Origin: Homalodisca vitripennis
Lineage: Eukaryota; Arthropoda; Insecta; Hemiptera; Cicadellidae
DNA length: 64,000 bases
Direction of reading: 5' to 3'
NCBI RefSeq assembly: GCF_021130785.1
Contig: NW_025777945.1
Coordinates: forward strand, 1-64,000
Shown here piece by piece: positions 23,501-33,844 of the stretch; the first letter of the stretch is position 1, and each line of letters starts with the position of its first letter. The position numbers were made by a program, and so were the translations under genes. The notes under the pieces were generated by a model. It did not search any database and had not been told where the DNA came from. It saw nothing but the letters and a program-made list of their open reading frames with translations.

Positions 23501-24534
23501 CGCAGAATGTAGAGAGGCTCCAGTCACCCTCAGGTTATGTTGTGTGCACCGCTCTGGTAACTGTTCTTGGTTGAGTCATTGTTTTATTGCTCTCACAGTG
23601 CTAACTACTAATAGGCGCAGAATGTAGAGAGGCCCAGTCACCCTCAGGCTATGTTGTGTGCACCGCTCTGGTAACTGTTCTTGGCTGAGTCATTGTTTTT
23701 ATTGCTCTCACAGTGCTAACTACTAATAGGCGCAGAATGTAGAGAGGCCCCAGTCACCCTCAGGCTATTTTGTGTGCACAGCTCTGGTAACTGTTCTTGG
23801 TTGAGTCATTGTTTTATTGCTCTCACAGTGCTAACTACTAATAGGCGCAGAATGTAGAGAGGCCCCAGTCACCCTTAGGTTATGTTGTGTGCACAGCTCT
23901 GGTAACTGTTCTTGGTTGAGTCATTGTTTTATTGCTCTCACAGTGCTAACTACTAATAGGCGCAGATTGTAGAGAGGCCCCTGTCACACTCAAGCTATGT
24001 TGTTTGCACCGCTCTGGTAACTGCTCTTGGCTGAGTCATTGTTTTATTGCTCTCACTGTGCTAACTACTATTATGCGCAGAATGTAGAGAGGCCACTGTC
24101 ACCCTCAGACTATGTTGTGTGCACCGCTCTGGTAACTGTTCTTGGCTGAGTCATTGTTTTATTGCTTTCACTGTGCTAACTACTAATAGGCGCAGAATGT
24201 AGAGAGGCCCCAGTCGCACTCAAGCTATGTTGTGTGCACCGCTCTGGTAACTGTTCTTGGTTGAGTCATTGTTTTATTGCTCTCACTGTGCTAACTACTA
24301 ATAGGCGCAGAATGTAGAGAGGCCCCAGTCACCCTCAGGCTATGTTGTGTGCACCGCTCTGGTAACTGCTCTTGGCTGAGTAGTTGTTTTATTGTTCTCA
24401 CTGTACTAACTACTAATAGACGCGGAATGTAGAGAGGCCCCAGTCACCCTCAGGCTATGTTGTTTGCACCGCTCTGGTAACTGTTATTGGCTGAGTCATT
24501 GGCTTATTGCTGTCACTGTGCTGACTACTAATCA
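17505..24534. repeat. 115-bp satellite, about 61 monomers, with higher-order duplications
   Basis: The landmark GGCGCAGAATGTAGAGAGGC recurs every 115 bp. Monomers near 18500-19230 are a diverged subgroup with GCGCGGGATGTAGAGATGCC. Diagnostic variants show block duplications: 'CTCTAGTAAC' at 19296 and 20331, and 'TATTTTGTGT' at 22731 and 23766, are both 1035 bp apart (9 monomers). GTACAACG at 19863 and 21243, and TGATTCATTG at 20121 and 21501, are 1380 bp apart (12 monomers). Nearly every monomer has TGAGTCATTG. No gene is contained. Confidence 0.97.
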
Positions 24535-26512
24535 TTCATTTGAGTAATAAAACTAATTTTTATTAAGAAAGTGGTAGGCACACATTAAAAAATTTATTTA
24601 ATGCTTATTTTATATAATAGACTAATTATACTTTATTTTTAAACTAATAATCTATTAAAACAATTTTTAATGTATTTTCAATAAAAAGAACTAGGTTCTC
24701 ACATAATAGATCATAATTCGTATTATTTATGTGTAGGATAGCCTGTACTCAACCCTGCCATCTACGTAACGATTTAATCTTTAATATTTAGTGTGTAGAA
24801 ATTATCCAATACGACAAATTGTAAAAAATCGCTAACCAAGATTGTGCAATTGTAAAAAGCACAAAATCTTTTCATATCTCACCACATTTGGACTAAACAT
24901 ACCAACACACACACATCCATCACTACATGTCGGTGTTATGTAGGTGACTTTGTGACTTCACAACAGCCGTCACAAACAAAAACACGAGTTATCGTCTAAA
25001 GTACATGGTTGGCTGAAACGTCAAAGTCGTACAAACACTTTGTTACATTAATCGTTATTTTCCTATACCTAAAGCCAAAAGAGATAATTTTATTGTAAGC
25101 AAACATGTATTTTATAAAGTAATTATACAATACTATAATTGTACTAACAATGAATAACATTAAAATAATCTAACGTCGTGGATATGATAATGTCACTGGT
25201 TCACTTAATCTAATAAAATCTAATCGTCCAAAGTGATCAATTCATAAACGTAATTTACATGACAAATGAAAACATGGCTGACCCAGAGTTGGTTATAACC
25301 TTATGAATATTTATTGTTACGCCTGGAACTACCTGCGATCGTCACTCGGTGCTTTGTTTGTTAGTGTGTTAGCCCGAGAGTTTATTAAACAATTTCTAGG
25401 CTTCCTTGCAGCATTTATAGAGTATTAGTACAGCCAGAGGAGTATATCCTGTATACATAAAGTCTGAAAATCCGGAGGCAAGACATTTAAAAGATAACTG
25501 ATTCATTTACTTTATATAATTGCTTAAATATTCTTGAAAGCAAAATAACAATAAAAACATGTAAACGTAGAAAATAAATGTGGGAGTTTTGTGGTGTTCA
25601 CAGTAAACAGTGCATATGTACAACAAACAATTTAGGAATTAACATACGTAATCTAGTTACGTGCTTCTACATGTTTGTAAACTATGTATGTGAATGATTC
25701 CCTACGTTATGAATACTTAAAGACTGTTAAATACTCATGTAACAATCAAAATGATCACATGTAGTTGCTGTCAGAGGATACAATCTTATATGCATTTATT
25801 ACAATGCTTTCCAAGCATATTTGACGTTCTACTCTTAACCAAAATTTTAATTCCATTAAAATTTTACTTGCTAGAGTAATTATTTCAATAAACCCTAAAA
25901 ATAATAATGTGTTGGGTTTGGTCTCAAAATCTTAGATATCATCTAAAATGTATTTTTATATACAATAGTTGTATTTTCAAGTTTTGTATTACATCATTGA
26001 GACCATATATAGAAATACACTTGATTTGAAAAAGTAATTGTAAATACTTTTAGTATTTGCTTTGTAGCAGTTTAGTTATTGGCAATAATTAAGTCTGAAA
26101 TTATATTTTCAAAATTAATTTTGAGCTGCTCTGATCTATCACAGACCATCCGCCCATTATTTAGCCCCATATATAAGCATAATCTAGGTGAAGAGCCCAT
26201 TCACAATATGTAATCAATCGTACAATTGAATGCAATAAGATGCTTTAAACACTATCTCTGTGCATGGTGGAGCAATGACGTCAGACGCTGCACTAAGAGG
26301 TAGGTGAACTGGAGCTAAACTTAACATTCAAATTGAATTAACCCTACCTACAATAGTTACGTTATGTGTAGAAATGTAATTTATGCTTTTATAATGGAAT
26401 GATAGTTATACTGTAAATAATAAAAAGTTAATATTATAAAAGCATTTATAAAGTGATAAGGCGTAACAGTTCCACCGAACTCAATGGTGTAATCTGTATA
26501 CGGTACATGAAT
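24535..26512. other. AT-rich stretch, no gene seen
   Basis: It is unique AT-rich DNA with no credible coding frame, TIR pair or RNA gene. The short frame at 26453-26641 has no recognisable feature. Confidence 0.55.
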
Positions 26513-26805
26513 AGTATAAATACTATGGTTTACACTATAGTACAAACTGCCTCACCTGTACTCATTCATATATATTATTTAAATACTGTTAATTTTAGTT
26601 TCAAGTTCAATAAATCTATCAAAAAACTATTAGATATATAATGTAATATTACACTTAAACCTATATCTGTAACATATGAGATTCAGTGATAATTAATTAT
26701 ATATGAAATAGAATTAAACAATGTTAAGTATTATTCCCAGTATCATGACGTAATAGTATACATTTTTGTAACATAAAATTACAATAAAAGTTAGCGGAAC
26801 TTAAA
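26513..26805. repeat. Imperfect direct repeat, left copy
   Basis: The segment starting near ACTATGGTTTACAC and ending near ACAATAAAAGTTAGC matches 27318-27585 with many substitutions and small indels. Shared blocks include TTAGATATATAATGTAATAT and AGTATTATTCCCAGTA. The two copies flank a hairpin-bearing insertion. No coding content is seen. Confidence 0.85.
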
Positions 26806-26841
26806 AACGTTAAAAATATAAGTGAAACTCAAATAGTCTGA

Positions 26842-26940
26842 TGTTTTCACTGACTTTTTTTAATTGGCAAATTATGTCATAAATTTATAACACAATAAAT
26901 AAAACTAAAAAACATCGGTATTTATCGGTCAGTGAAAACA
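26842..26940. repeat. Small inverted repeat TGTTTTCACTGAC
   Basis: TGTTTTCACTGAC at 26842-26854 is matched by its reverse complement GTCAGTGAAAACA at about 26928-26940. It lies just outside the larger hairpin at 26945-27102, so the two may belong to one foldback element. Confidence 0.7.
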
Positions 26941-26944
26941 CATT

Positions 26945-27102
26945 GGTTAGTAGAGTGAAACGCCGCCAACCGCATCAGAATACGACGATCCAGTCAGAAA
27001 TGGCAGCGCATAATGTACTTCACAATGTGTACCTAAAACAACCCGCCATTTCTGATTGGATAAACCCTTTGAGATGCGGTTCCCGGCATTCAACTCTACT
27101 AA
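26945..27102. repeat. Imperfect hairpin, about 60-bp arms
   Basis: The left arm (26945-27004) and the reverse complement of the right arm (27045-27102) share TTAGTAGAGT, AACCGCATC and CAGTCAGAAATGGC / CAATCAGAAATGGC, in order and at similar spacing. The loop is about 40 bases. It is GC-richer than its surroundings. The short frames at 26943-27149 (+) and 26947-27195 (-) are by-products of this palindrome. It could be a foldback or MITE-type element. A CACCCTGTATA end at about 27310-27320 is typical of insect DNA transposon termini, but no matching left end was found. Confidence 0.75.
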
Positions 27103-27317
27103 GTGAGCTCTTTCAAGTGAGGTATCACTCGACCCATGCTTCAATTTAAGATTTCCATGTTTTTCCTCTGTGGGCCGTCCCCCCATGGTTGGCATGTCAT
27201 GGTAATAGCATAGAAAAATAGTTTACATAGCCATATGACACTGTGCAAAGTTTATAGATGTTATCTCCTATGGTTGTTTAAATATTAAGCCGTACCCAAA
27301 CTTTTTCAAACACCCTG

Positions 27318-27585
27318 TATACTATGGTTTACACGATAGTACAAAATAACTCATATACAGTATTTAAATGTTGTTAATCTTAGTTTCTAGTTCAATAAAT
27401 CACACTTGTAGAATAAAAACATTAGATATATAATGTAATATTCCACTTAAACCTAATTCTATGACATATTAGATTCAGAGATAAGAATATAAGAAATAAG
27501 ATTAAAACAATTTGAGTATTATTCCCAGTAGCCTAACATGTATATATTATTGTAACATACAAGTACAATAAAAGTTAGCAGAAAT
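27318..27585. repeat. Imperfect direct repeat, right copy
   Basis: This is the second copy of the 26513-26805 segment, beginning TATACTATGGTTTACACG. It is separated from the first by about 510 bases containing the hairpin. Confidence 0.85.
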
Positions 27586-27949
27586 TGTAATTAAAAGACA
27601 ATTACGTATATAAAAGTTAGCTACGGTAATTACCCCAGTTTTCTGGTAAAAACACATTAAAGAGATAAGAAATGCTTGTTAACCAGCTTGCACCTTTTGA
27701 TATATTCATAGCATTTTATTAACATAACCTTCATTCTTTTACATTAATGTATTTAGAAATTATATTGAGAGTAAATATAAATCAGTGGAACTAAGGGGAA
27801 AAAGACAACTTTATCGTAGAGTAGTTAATATTTTTACATCCAAACTGAAGGTAAAATTGACCACGTCATATTTTTACCTTGAAGGCGATTCAAAATCGAA
27901 AATGTTATTGCGTCGTACTTCGATCTGTTAGTGTTATTCAAAATAACAC
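27586..27949. other. AT-rich spacer, no gene seen
   Basis: Nothing recognisable is seen between the duplicated segment and the 150-bp satellite. Confidence 0.55.
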
Positions 27950-29438
27950 AGTATAATGGACTATGCTATACTGTAGATAAGTGCTATATTACACTGTGTG
28001 TAGCATTAATTTCTATATATGATGAACAGTTTTACCTGACAATTAAGAATCGTTACACAGACATGTTCCATGTTTTCTATGTATTCAGTATCAAACTGTA
28101 AAAAGGACTATACTACACCATACTGTAGATAAGTGCTGTATTACACTGTGTGTAGCATTAATTTCTATATGATGAACAGTTTTACCTGACAATAAAGAAT
28201 CGTTACACAGACATGTTCCATGTTTTCTATGTATTCAGTATCAAACTGTAAAAAGGACTATACTACACCATACTGTAGATAAGTGCTGTATTACACTGTG
28301 TGTAGCATTAATTTCTATATGATAAACAGTTTTACCTAACAATTAAGAATCGTCACACAGACATATTCCATGTTTTCTATGTATTCAGTATAAAATTGTA
28401 ATATGGATTATACTACACCATACTGTAGATAAGTGCTGTATTACACTGTGTGTAGCATTAATTTCTATATGATAAACAGTTTTACCTAACAATTAAGAAT
28501 CGTCACACAGACATATTCCATGTTTTCTATGTATTCAGTATAAAATTGTAATATGGACTATACTACACTATACTGTAGATAAGTGCTATATTACACTGTG
28601 TGTAGCATTAATTTCTATATGATAAACAGTTTTACCTAACAATTAAGAATCGTCACACAGACATATTCCATGTTTTCTATGTATTCAGTATAAAATTGTA
28701 ATATGGATTATACTACACCATACTGTAGATAAGTGCTGTATTACACTGTGTGTAGCATTAATTTCTATATGATAAACAGTTTTACCTAACAATTAAGAAT
28801 CGTCACACAGACATATTCCATGTTTTCTATGTATTCAGTATAAAATTGTAATATGGACTATACTACACTATACTGTAGATAAGTGCTATATTACACTGTG
28901 TGTAGCATTAATTTCTATATGATAAACAGTTTTACCTAACAATTAAGAATCGTCACACAGACATATTCCATGTTTTCTATGTATTCAGTATAAAATTGTA
29001 ATATGGATTATACTACACCATACTGTAGATAAGTGCTGTATTACACTGTGTGTAGCATTAATTTCTATATGATAAACAGTTTTACCTAACAATTAAGAAT
29101 CGTCACACAGACATATTCCATGTTTTCTATGTATTCAGTATAAAATTGTAATATGGACTATACTACACTATACTGTAGATAAGTGCTATATTACACTGTG
29201 TGTAGCATTAATTTCTATATGATAAACAGTTTTACCTAACAATTAAGAATCGTTACACAGACATGTTCCATGTTTTCTATGTATTCAGTATCAAACTGTA
29301 ATATGGACTATACTACACTATACTGTAGATAAGTGCTGTATTACACTGTGTGTAGCATTAATTTCTGTATGATAAACAGTTTTACCTAACAATTAAGAAT
29401 CGTTACAAAGACATGTTCCATGTTTTCTATGTATTCAG
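27950..29438. repeat. 150-bp satellite, 10 copies, with an alternating dimer
   Basis: ACTGTAGATAAGTGCT recurs at a strict 150-bp step (units at 27961, 28111, 28261 and on to 29311). From 28411 to about 29310 two monomer types alternate. Type A has ATGGATTA, CACCATACTG and GTGCTGTA; type B has ATGGACTA, CACTATACTG and GTGCTATA. This gives three copies of a 300-bp dimer. The last copy is cut off at about 29438 by a LINE fragment. Confidence 0.96.
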
Positions 29439-30328
29439 TCCGAAGTTAAGTGCCTGGGTGTAATCCTTGATAGAGTCCACAACTGGGAACTCCATCTAGA
29501 AAGGGTTATCGCGAGAGGGAAATGGTACTTAATTCAATGCAGACGTGTGATATGTGAGTTCTCAGAACTTAAGCCGAGGCTTTTATATTGGCTATATTTA
29601 TGTGGTTAGACCTGCAATTATGTTTAGGGCTGTTGTCTGTTGGCCAAAATTGGAGGACAAGATGCCGATAGCTGGTCTGGATAGCATCCAAAGGTTGGCT
29701 TAGAACCTCGCCCACTGGTTTTTATTATTCGGGCTATGGTCAGGAGGAGTGCCTACTGTCTTCAGCAAGCGGGGCTAAAGCAGTGGGCTCTGCAGATTAA
29801 GAATCCTGATTCAGGGACATGATACATCATACACATGACTTCGGATCAGATGCCACAAATATTTTCCTTCGACAAACCCTTCAGGATTGTTACACCTTCT
29901 AATGAGGCTGGGTCGGAGGAAACCTCTTCCACCAGCGGAGCTTGAATGGTTTACAGACGGCTCTAAAACAAAAAGTTGCATAGACGCAGGGATTGTGGGG
30001 GTGAGACCATGTAGGAAGCTGGTGGTTCCTTTAGGTACTTATCCCACATTCTTTCTGGCAGAAGTCACAGTCTGAGCAGAATGGTTCTACAGTCGCCTTC
30101 CACTAGGGGCGATAGCATTAGCATGGGAGCGTTACGCCATCTTTGGTAGTTTGGACAAGGTTGGTGAATTTCTTCTGGAGGACCTGATGGGTTGTTATCG
30201 GCGGTTTGTAGGACTGCTAAAACCAGGGACTTGTCAGACTCATGGTGTACTTCCAGGGTGCACAAATAGCTTAAGTGCATGGCAATAGACCACTCATAGA
30301 AGAAGAAGAAGAAGAAGAAGAAGAAGAA
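29438..30328 (+). mobile_element. Truncated RNase H-bearing LINE ending in (GAA)n
   Basis: Unlike its AT-rich surroundings, this insert translates on the plus strand into decayed LINE segments: CLGVILDRVHNWELHLER, then YVRPAIMFRAVVCWPKLED, then an RNase H-like WFTDGSKTKS block. It begins abruptly inside the last 150-bp satellite monomer and ends with a pure GAA/AGA tract at about 30299-30328. A 3' microsatellite tail is usual for several RNase H-containing I-superfamily LINEs. An ATGTATT at 29429-29435 and one just after the GAA tract may be remnants of a target duplication, but this is weak. Confidence 0.75.
29440..30290 (+). pseudogene. LINE polyprotein relic, reverse transcriptase tail plus RNase H
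   Basis: Pieces of ORF2 are spread over three frames with many stops. The reverse transcriptase thumb region is recognisable as CLGVILDRVHNWELHLER and YVRPAIMFRAVVCWPKLED, followed by AGLDSIQRLA. The best frame, 29887-30075, has LEWFTDGSKTKSCIDAGIVG and LGTYPTFFLAEV. These match the first RNase H motif ('TDGSK---G-G') with its Asp and the second ('F-AE') with its Glu. RNase H removes the RNA strand during LINE replication. The clade is probably R1/I/Loa-like. It is clearly dead. Confidence 0.72.
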
Positions 30329-31996
30329 TGTATTATCACACAAGACTAATTGCTATTACAGTAGCAGTTGTTTCTTAAACTTGTATAATATTTTGTTTTG
30401 TATGTGACAAACTTAATGTCAGTACGCCCGCTATGGTCCGGGGGGAACTGCATAAGACGGCCCTGGGCGACAAGATTAAAATTAGATCGGAGAAAAAAAA
30501 ATTAACTTCTATGTGAAGAAGGTTAACAATTAGTCACGATCACTTAGGTGTAATGAATCAGGAACTGTAAATGTGGGTTACAAGGGCTTCGATTTACTTG
30601 CGAACAGTGACAACAAACGTCTCGTTCAATCTAGCAGAGTGGCCAACTTTTTCGTAATAAAACCCATTCTCACACAGCCCTACTATGTCAAGACATTAGG
30701 TTTAGAATATTCACCTGATAATGGCTCCTGTTTAAATGGGACAAAGACGGCCATACTATAGTATTCATGGGGGTGGTGTCCTTTTTCTCAAAACATAAAC
30801 CCTGATTATAAACTGTCCATGGACAAAGGAAACAACACATTAAGCTCAATTTGGCACTACGAAATTAAGATCAATAACAAGTCTTAACCTGGTAACTAAC
30901 CTTGAAACTGTCAGTGACCGCATTTCATATGCGACAGATTCCACTGGAGTATTATAGAACATGGTTAAGCCTCTACCCAGCTTTTATTCAATTCGTGGTT
31001 GGTCTAAGTATGATTTAATGTTGGGTACTTTTAGGATGTATAACAAGAGTCTCTCTGTTATGATACTAAGTATTGCACTGTTAGTGTCTGGCCGTGAGTT
31101 TTACATAGGTTTGTTGGGGAGTGAAGTGTTGTGGTATAATGCAGTGACGAAACTAACGAGGTCGTTCTAATCTATATTGGATTGTTCATGAGCACCTGCT
31201 CACTTCTCATGAGAAAAATTATCAATTAATAAAAAATGACGCGGTGTTTCACGTGTTGGTGTAAATATTGTTTTTGGTGTAGTTATGACAGGAATACTCG
31301 GAGGTATAAAGAAATTGCAGAAATCTTCAGCGAACTGGGGTAATAGACTCGATGAAACCACGTATCAAGACAGATAGACAAAGACAAGAACCTGTGGACT
31401 CTGATTACGTTCAATCCAGGCCTGACAGTCTGTTCGAATTCCTAGTAATAGGAGATTTATTTTATTTTGTTGTACAATATGGCGAGCACCATTAGACTTT
31501 CCACAGCGAAGTGTTTCTACTTCAGGAAGAAGCAATTATTCCAAAATACAATAATGTATTAACACGATTATATAAACTTCAAACAGCCGGATAAATTCCT
31601 TATGGTAAGCGTATTGTAGAGCTATCAGAACTAATTGCTAAATCTTTTTAAAATTCTAGAGTTCACTTACTCATGTGCTGTAGGTTGGAAATCATGACGT
31701 GGGGCTTTGAAATGTAGAGCATAGTGTTATTACGGCTGTTTTTCAAGCATTTTTTATAAACACTGAAAAACGCCATCCAGGGAATGACGATGACCTGTGA
31801 GGTTAGTTAATATTTGTTGTAGACTCACGCATAAGTGTAGACATTGCCATATGTGTTAGGTCACGTATGTGTAAATCTACACTGCAGCCCTGGAACCGTT
31901 ATCGTGATTGTATATTTCCAAACACGCTTTTTCAAAATAGTTAATATACAATGTTTACATTGTTATTAACAAAGATTGTCAGAATTTATATTCATC

Positions 31997-31998
<2 letters not shown>
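30329..31998. other. Unassigned stretch, no gene supported
   Basis: Short frames at 30573-30761 and 30961-31170 show no known domain. A slightly GC-richer patch lies at 30420-30490. I see no TIRs, splice-bounded exon or RNA gene. Confidence 0.5.

Positions 31999-32032
<34 letters not shown>
31999..32032. repeat. (AT)n microsatellite, about 33 bp
   Basis: Uninterrupted alternating A and T, followed by TTTTTATAT. Confidence 0.97.
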
Positions 32033-32035
<3 letters not shown>

Positions 32036-33099
32036 TATATCATCAGTAATAAATTTGTAAACAGTGATGTGCAAATACAATTATAATGAGTCTAGCAAAA
32101 CAGAAGACTAAAAATATAATTTGTTCATGCTCCAGCCAGTTTTATAACTGTTATATTGGAAAGGTAACACATTGCTTACTTCCGTCGTCTGTATTCAGTT
32201 GTCAGTTTTATTCTTGACTGTTTGCGAATCCATTAAAACCAACTGTTAGGACAGACAGACGCTTTATTCACATAGCGACAGCGAGCATCAATACCACCGG
32301 ATATTGGAAGACAATAACGAAAAAACTTTACGCTTTTGAGCTTTCCCAGTGGAATCATATATCGCTTCTGAAAACATCGTACTTTGGACATATATTTCTA
32401 TCACATTATGTAACAAATCACTCTAAATTAATCAAATACATTGTTTAATACTTATTGTAAACATTTATATTAGTAAAATACAACAAATTAAATTATACGT
32501 ACTTTGGTTCAATCTACCTCTCCAATAGTAAGTTACATGAACAGATATTACGTTATGTTTATCATATCAATTTCCCTAACAAAGAGTACAGCATTAAAGT
32601 TTATTAGACAACATGTAACAGACATGGTTATATGGTATTGTTAATATTAGAATATAATGTTTAACAATTGTACACAAATAAATTATATACAACTAATAAG
32701 AAGTATTATATTTTACAAAAAAAAGGAAAAAGTCCTTTGATAATATTACTTATATACTGATGTAGTTTGTCATATTCAACTGAAATTGCTGTGGATTTTC
32801 ATCTTCTTTTGAGCTTTGACAATGAATCGTTAAAATCCGTACCTGAAGGGATAGCACATGGGATTCCCAGCACTAGGGTACTACTAAGGCTACAATAGAT
32901 GCAGTGGGTTTCGTAAAACCTTCCCGAGGGTATTCGGATGTTTGAGAAATTCCTCACACATTTTAACTGAAGAGCATAAAGATTAAAAGCCTTTTATATG
33001 TTAAATACGAGTTTCTGAAAGAGTTTGAATATTCTATTTATTTAAGGGTTTACTTTTACCAGCTCTTAAAAATACTCTACTCAAGACTTTGAGCGTCAA
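32033..33099. other. AT-rich stretch, no gene seen
   Basis: Nothing recognisable is seen on either strand. Confidence 0.55.
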
Positions 33100-33844
33100 A
33101 CATTCGAACAGGGGTGGGAGAGAGTGTTCAATCGACTGTAACTGGCCCCTATCACTTTCGTTATACATGTTTAGAGTTTCAAGATGTAATGAGGGATAAC
33201 AAGAAGGAGTGATGTGTGCAATCGACTGTAACTGGCCGCTATCACGCTGGTTATACATGTTTAGAGTTACAAGATGTAATGAGGGATAACGAGAAGGAGT
33301 GATGTGTTCAATCGGCTGTAACTGGCCGCTATCACGCTGGTTATACATGTTTAGAATTACAAGATGTAATGAGGGATAACGAGAAGGAGTGATGTGTGCA
33401 ATCGACTGTAACTGGCCGCTATCACGCTGGTTATACATGTTTAGAATTACAAGATGTAATGAGGGATAACGAGAAGGAGTGATGTGTGCAATCGACTGTA
33501 ACTGGCCGCTATCACGCTGGTTATACATGTTTAGATTTACAAGATGTAATGAGGGATAACGAGAAGGAGTGATGTGTGCAATCGACTGTAACTGGCCGCT
33601 ATCACGCTGGTTATACATGTTTAGAATTACAAGATGTAATGAGGGATAACGAGAAGGAGTGATGTGTGCAATCGACTGTAACTGGCCGCTATCACGCTGG
33701 TTATACATGTTTAGAATTACAAGATGTAATGAGGGATAACGAGAAGGAGTGATGTGTGCAATCGACTGTAACTGGCCGCTATCACGCTGGTTATACATGT
33801 TTAAACTTTGAGTTACAAGATGAAGTGCATTTCATGGATAACTG
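33100..33844. repeat. 90-bp minisatellite, 8 copies plus a partial one
   Basis: ATCACGCTGGTTATACATGT recurs at 33241, 33331 and every 90 bp up to 33781, with a diverged copy near 33151 and partial copies at both edges. Since 90 is divisible by three and no unit has a stop in one reverse frame, a 254-codon minus-strand frame (33034-33798) stays open. It encodes a 30-residue repeat that starts MYNQRDSGQLQSIAHITPSR. It shows no known domain, signal peptide or splice context, so I treat it as non-coding. Confidence 0.93.

Noticed and set aside
4581..24534. Regular repeats that could be mistaken for CRISPR arrays
   Set aside because: The units are contiguous 115- or 148-bp monomers with no unique spacers, in a eukaryotic context.
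27310..27320. A complete DNA transposon ending at CACCCTGTATA
   Set aside because: No matching TATACAGGGTG end was found to the left, so only a solitary end can be noted.
33034..33798. A real 254-residue repeat protein gene
   Set aside because: The frame is open because the minisatellite period is 90. There is no domain, signal sequence or exon context. Kept only as a finding to test.
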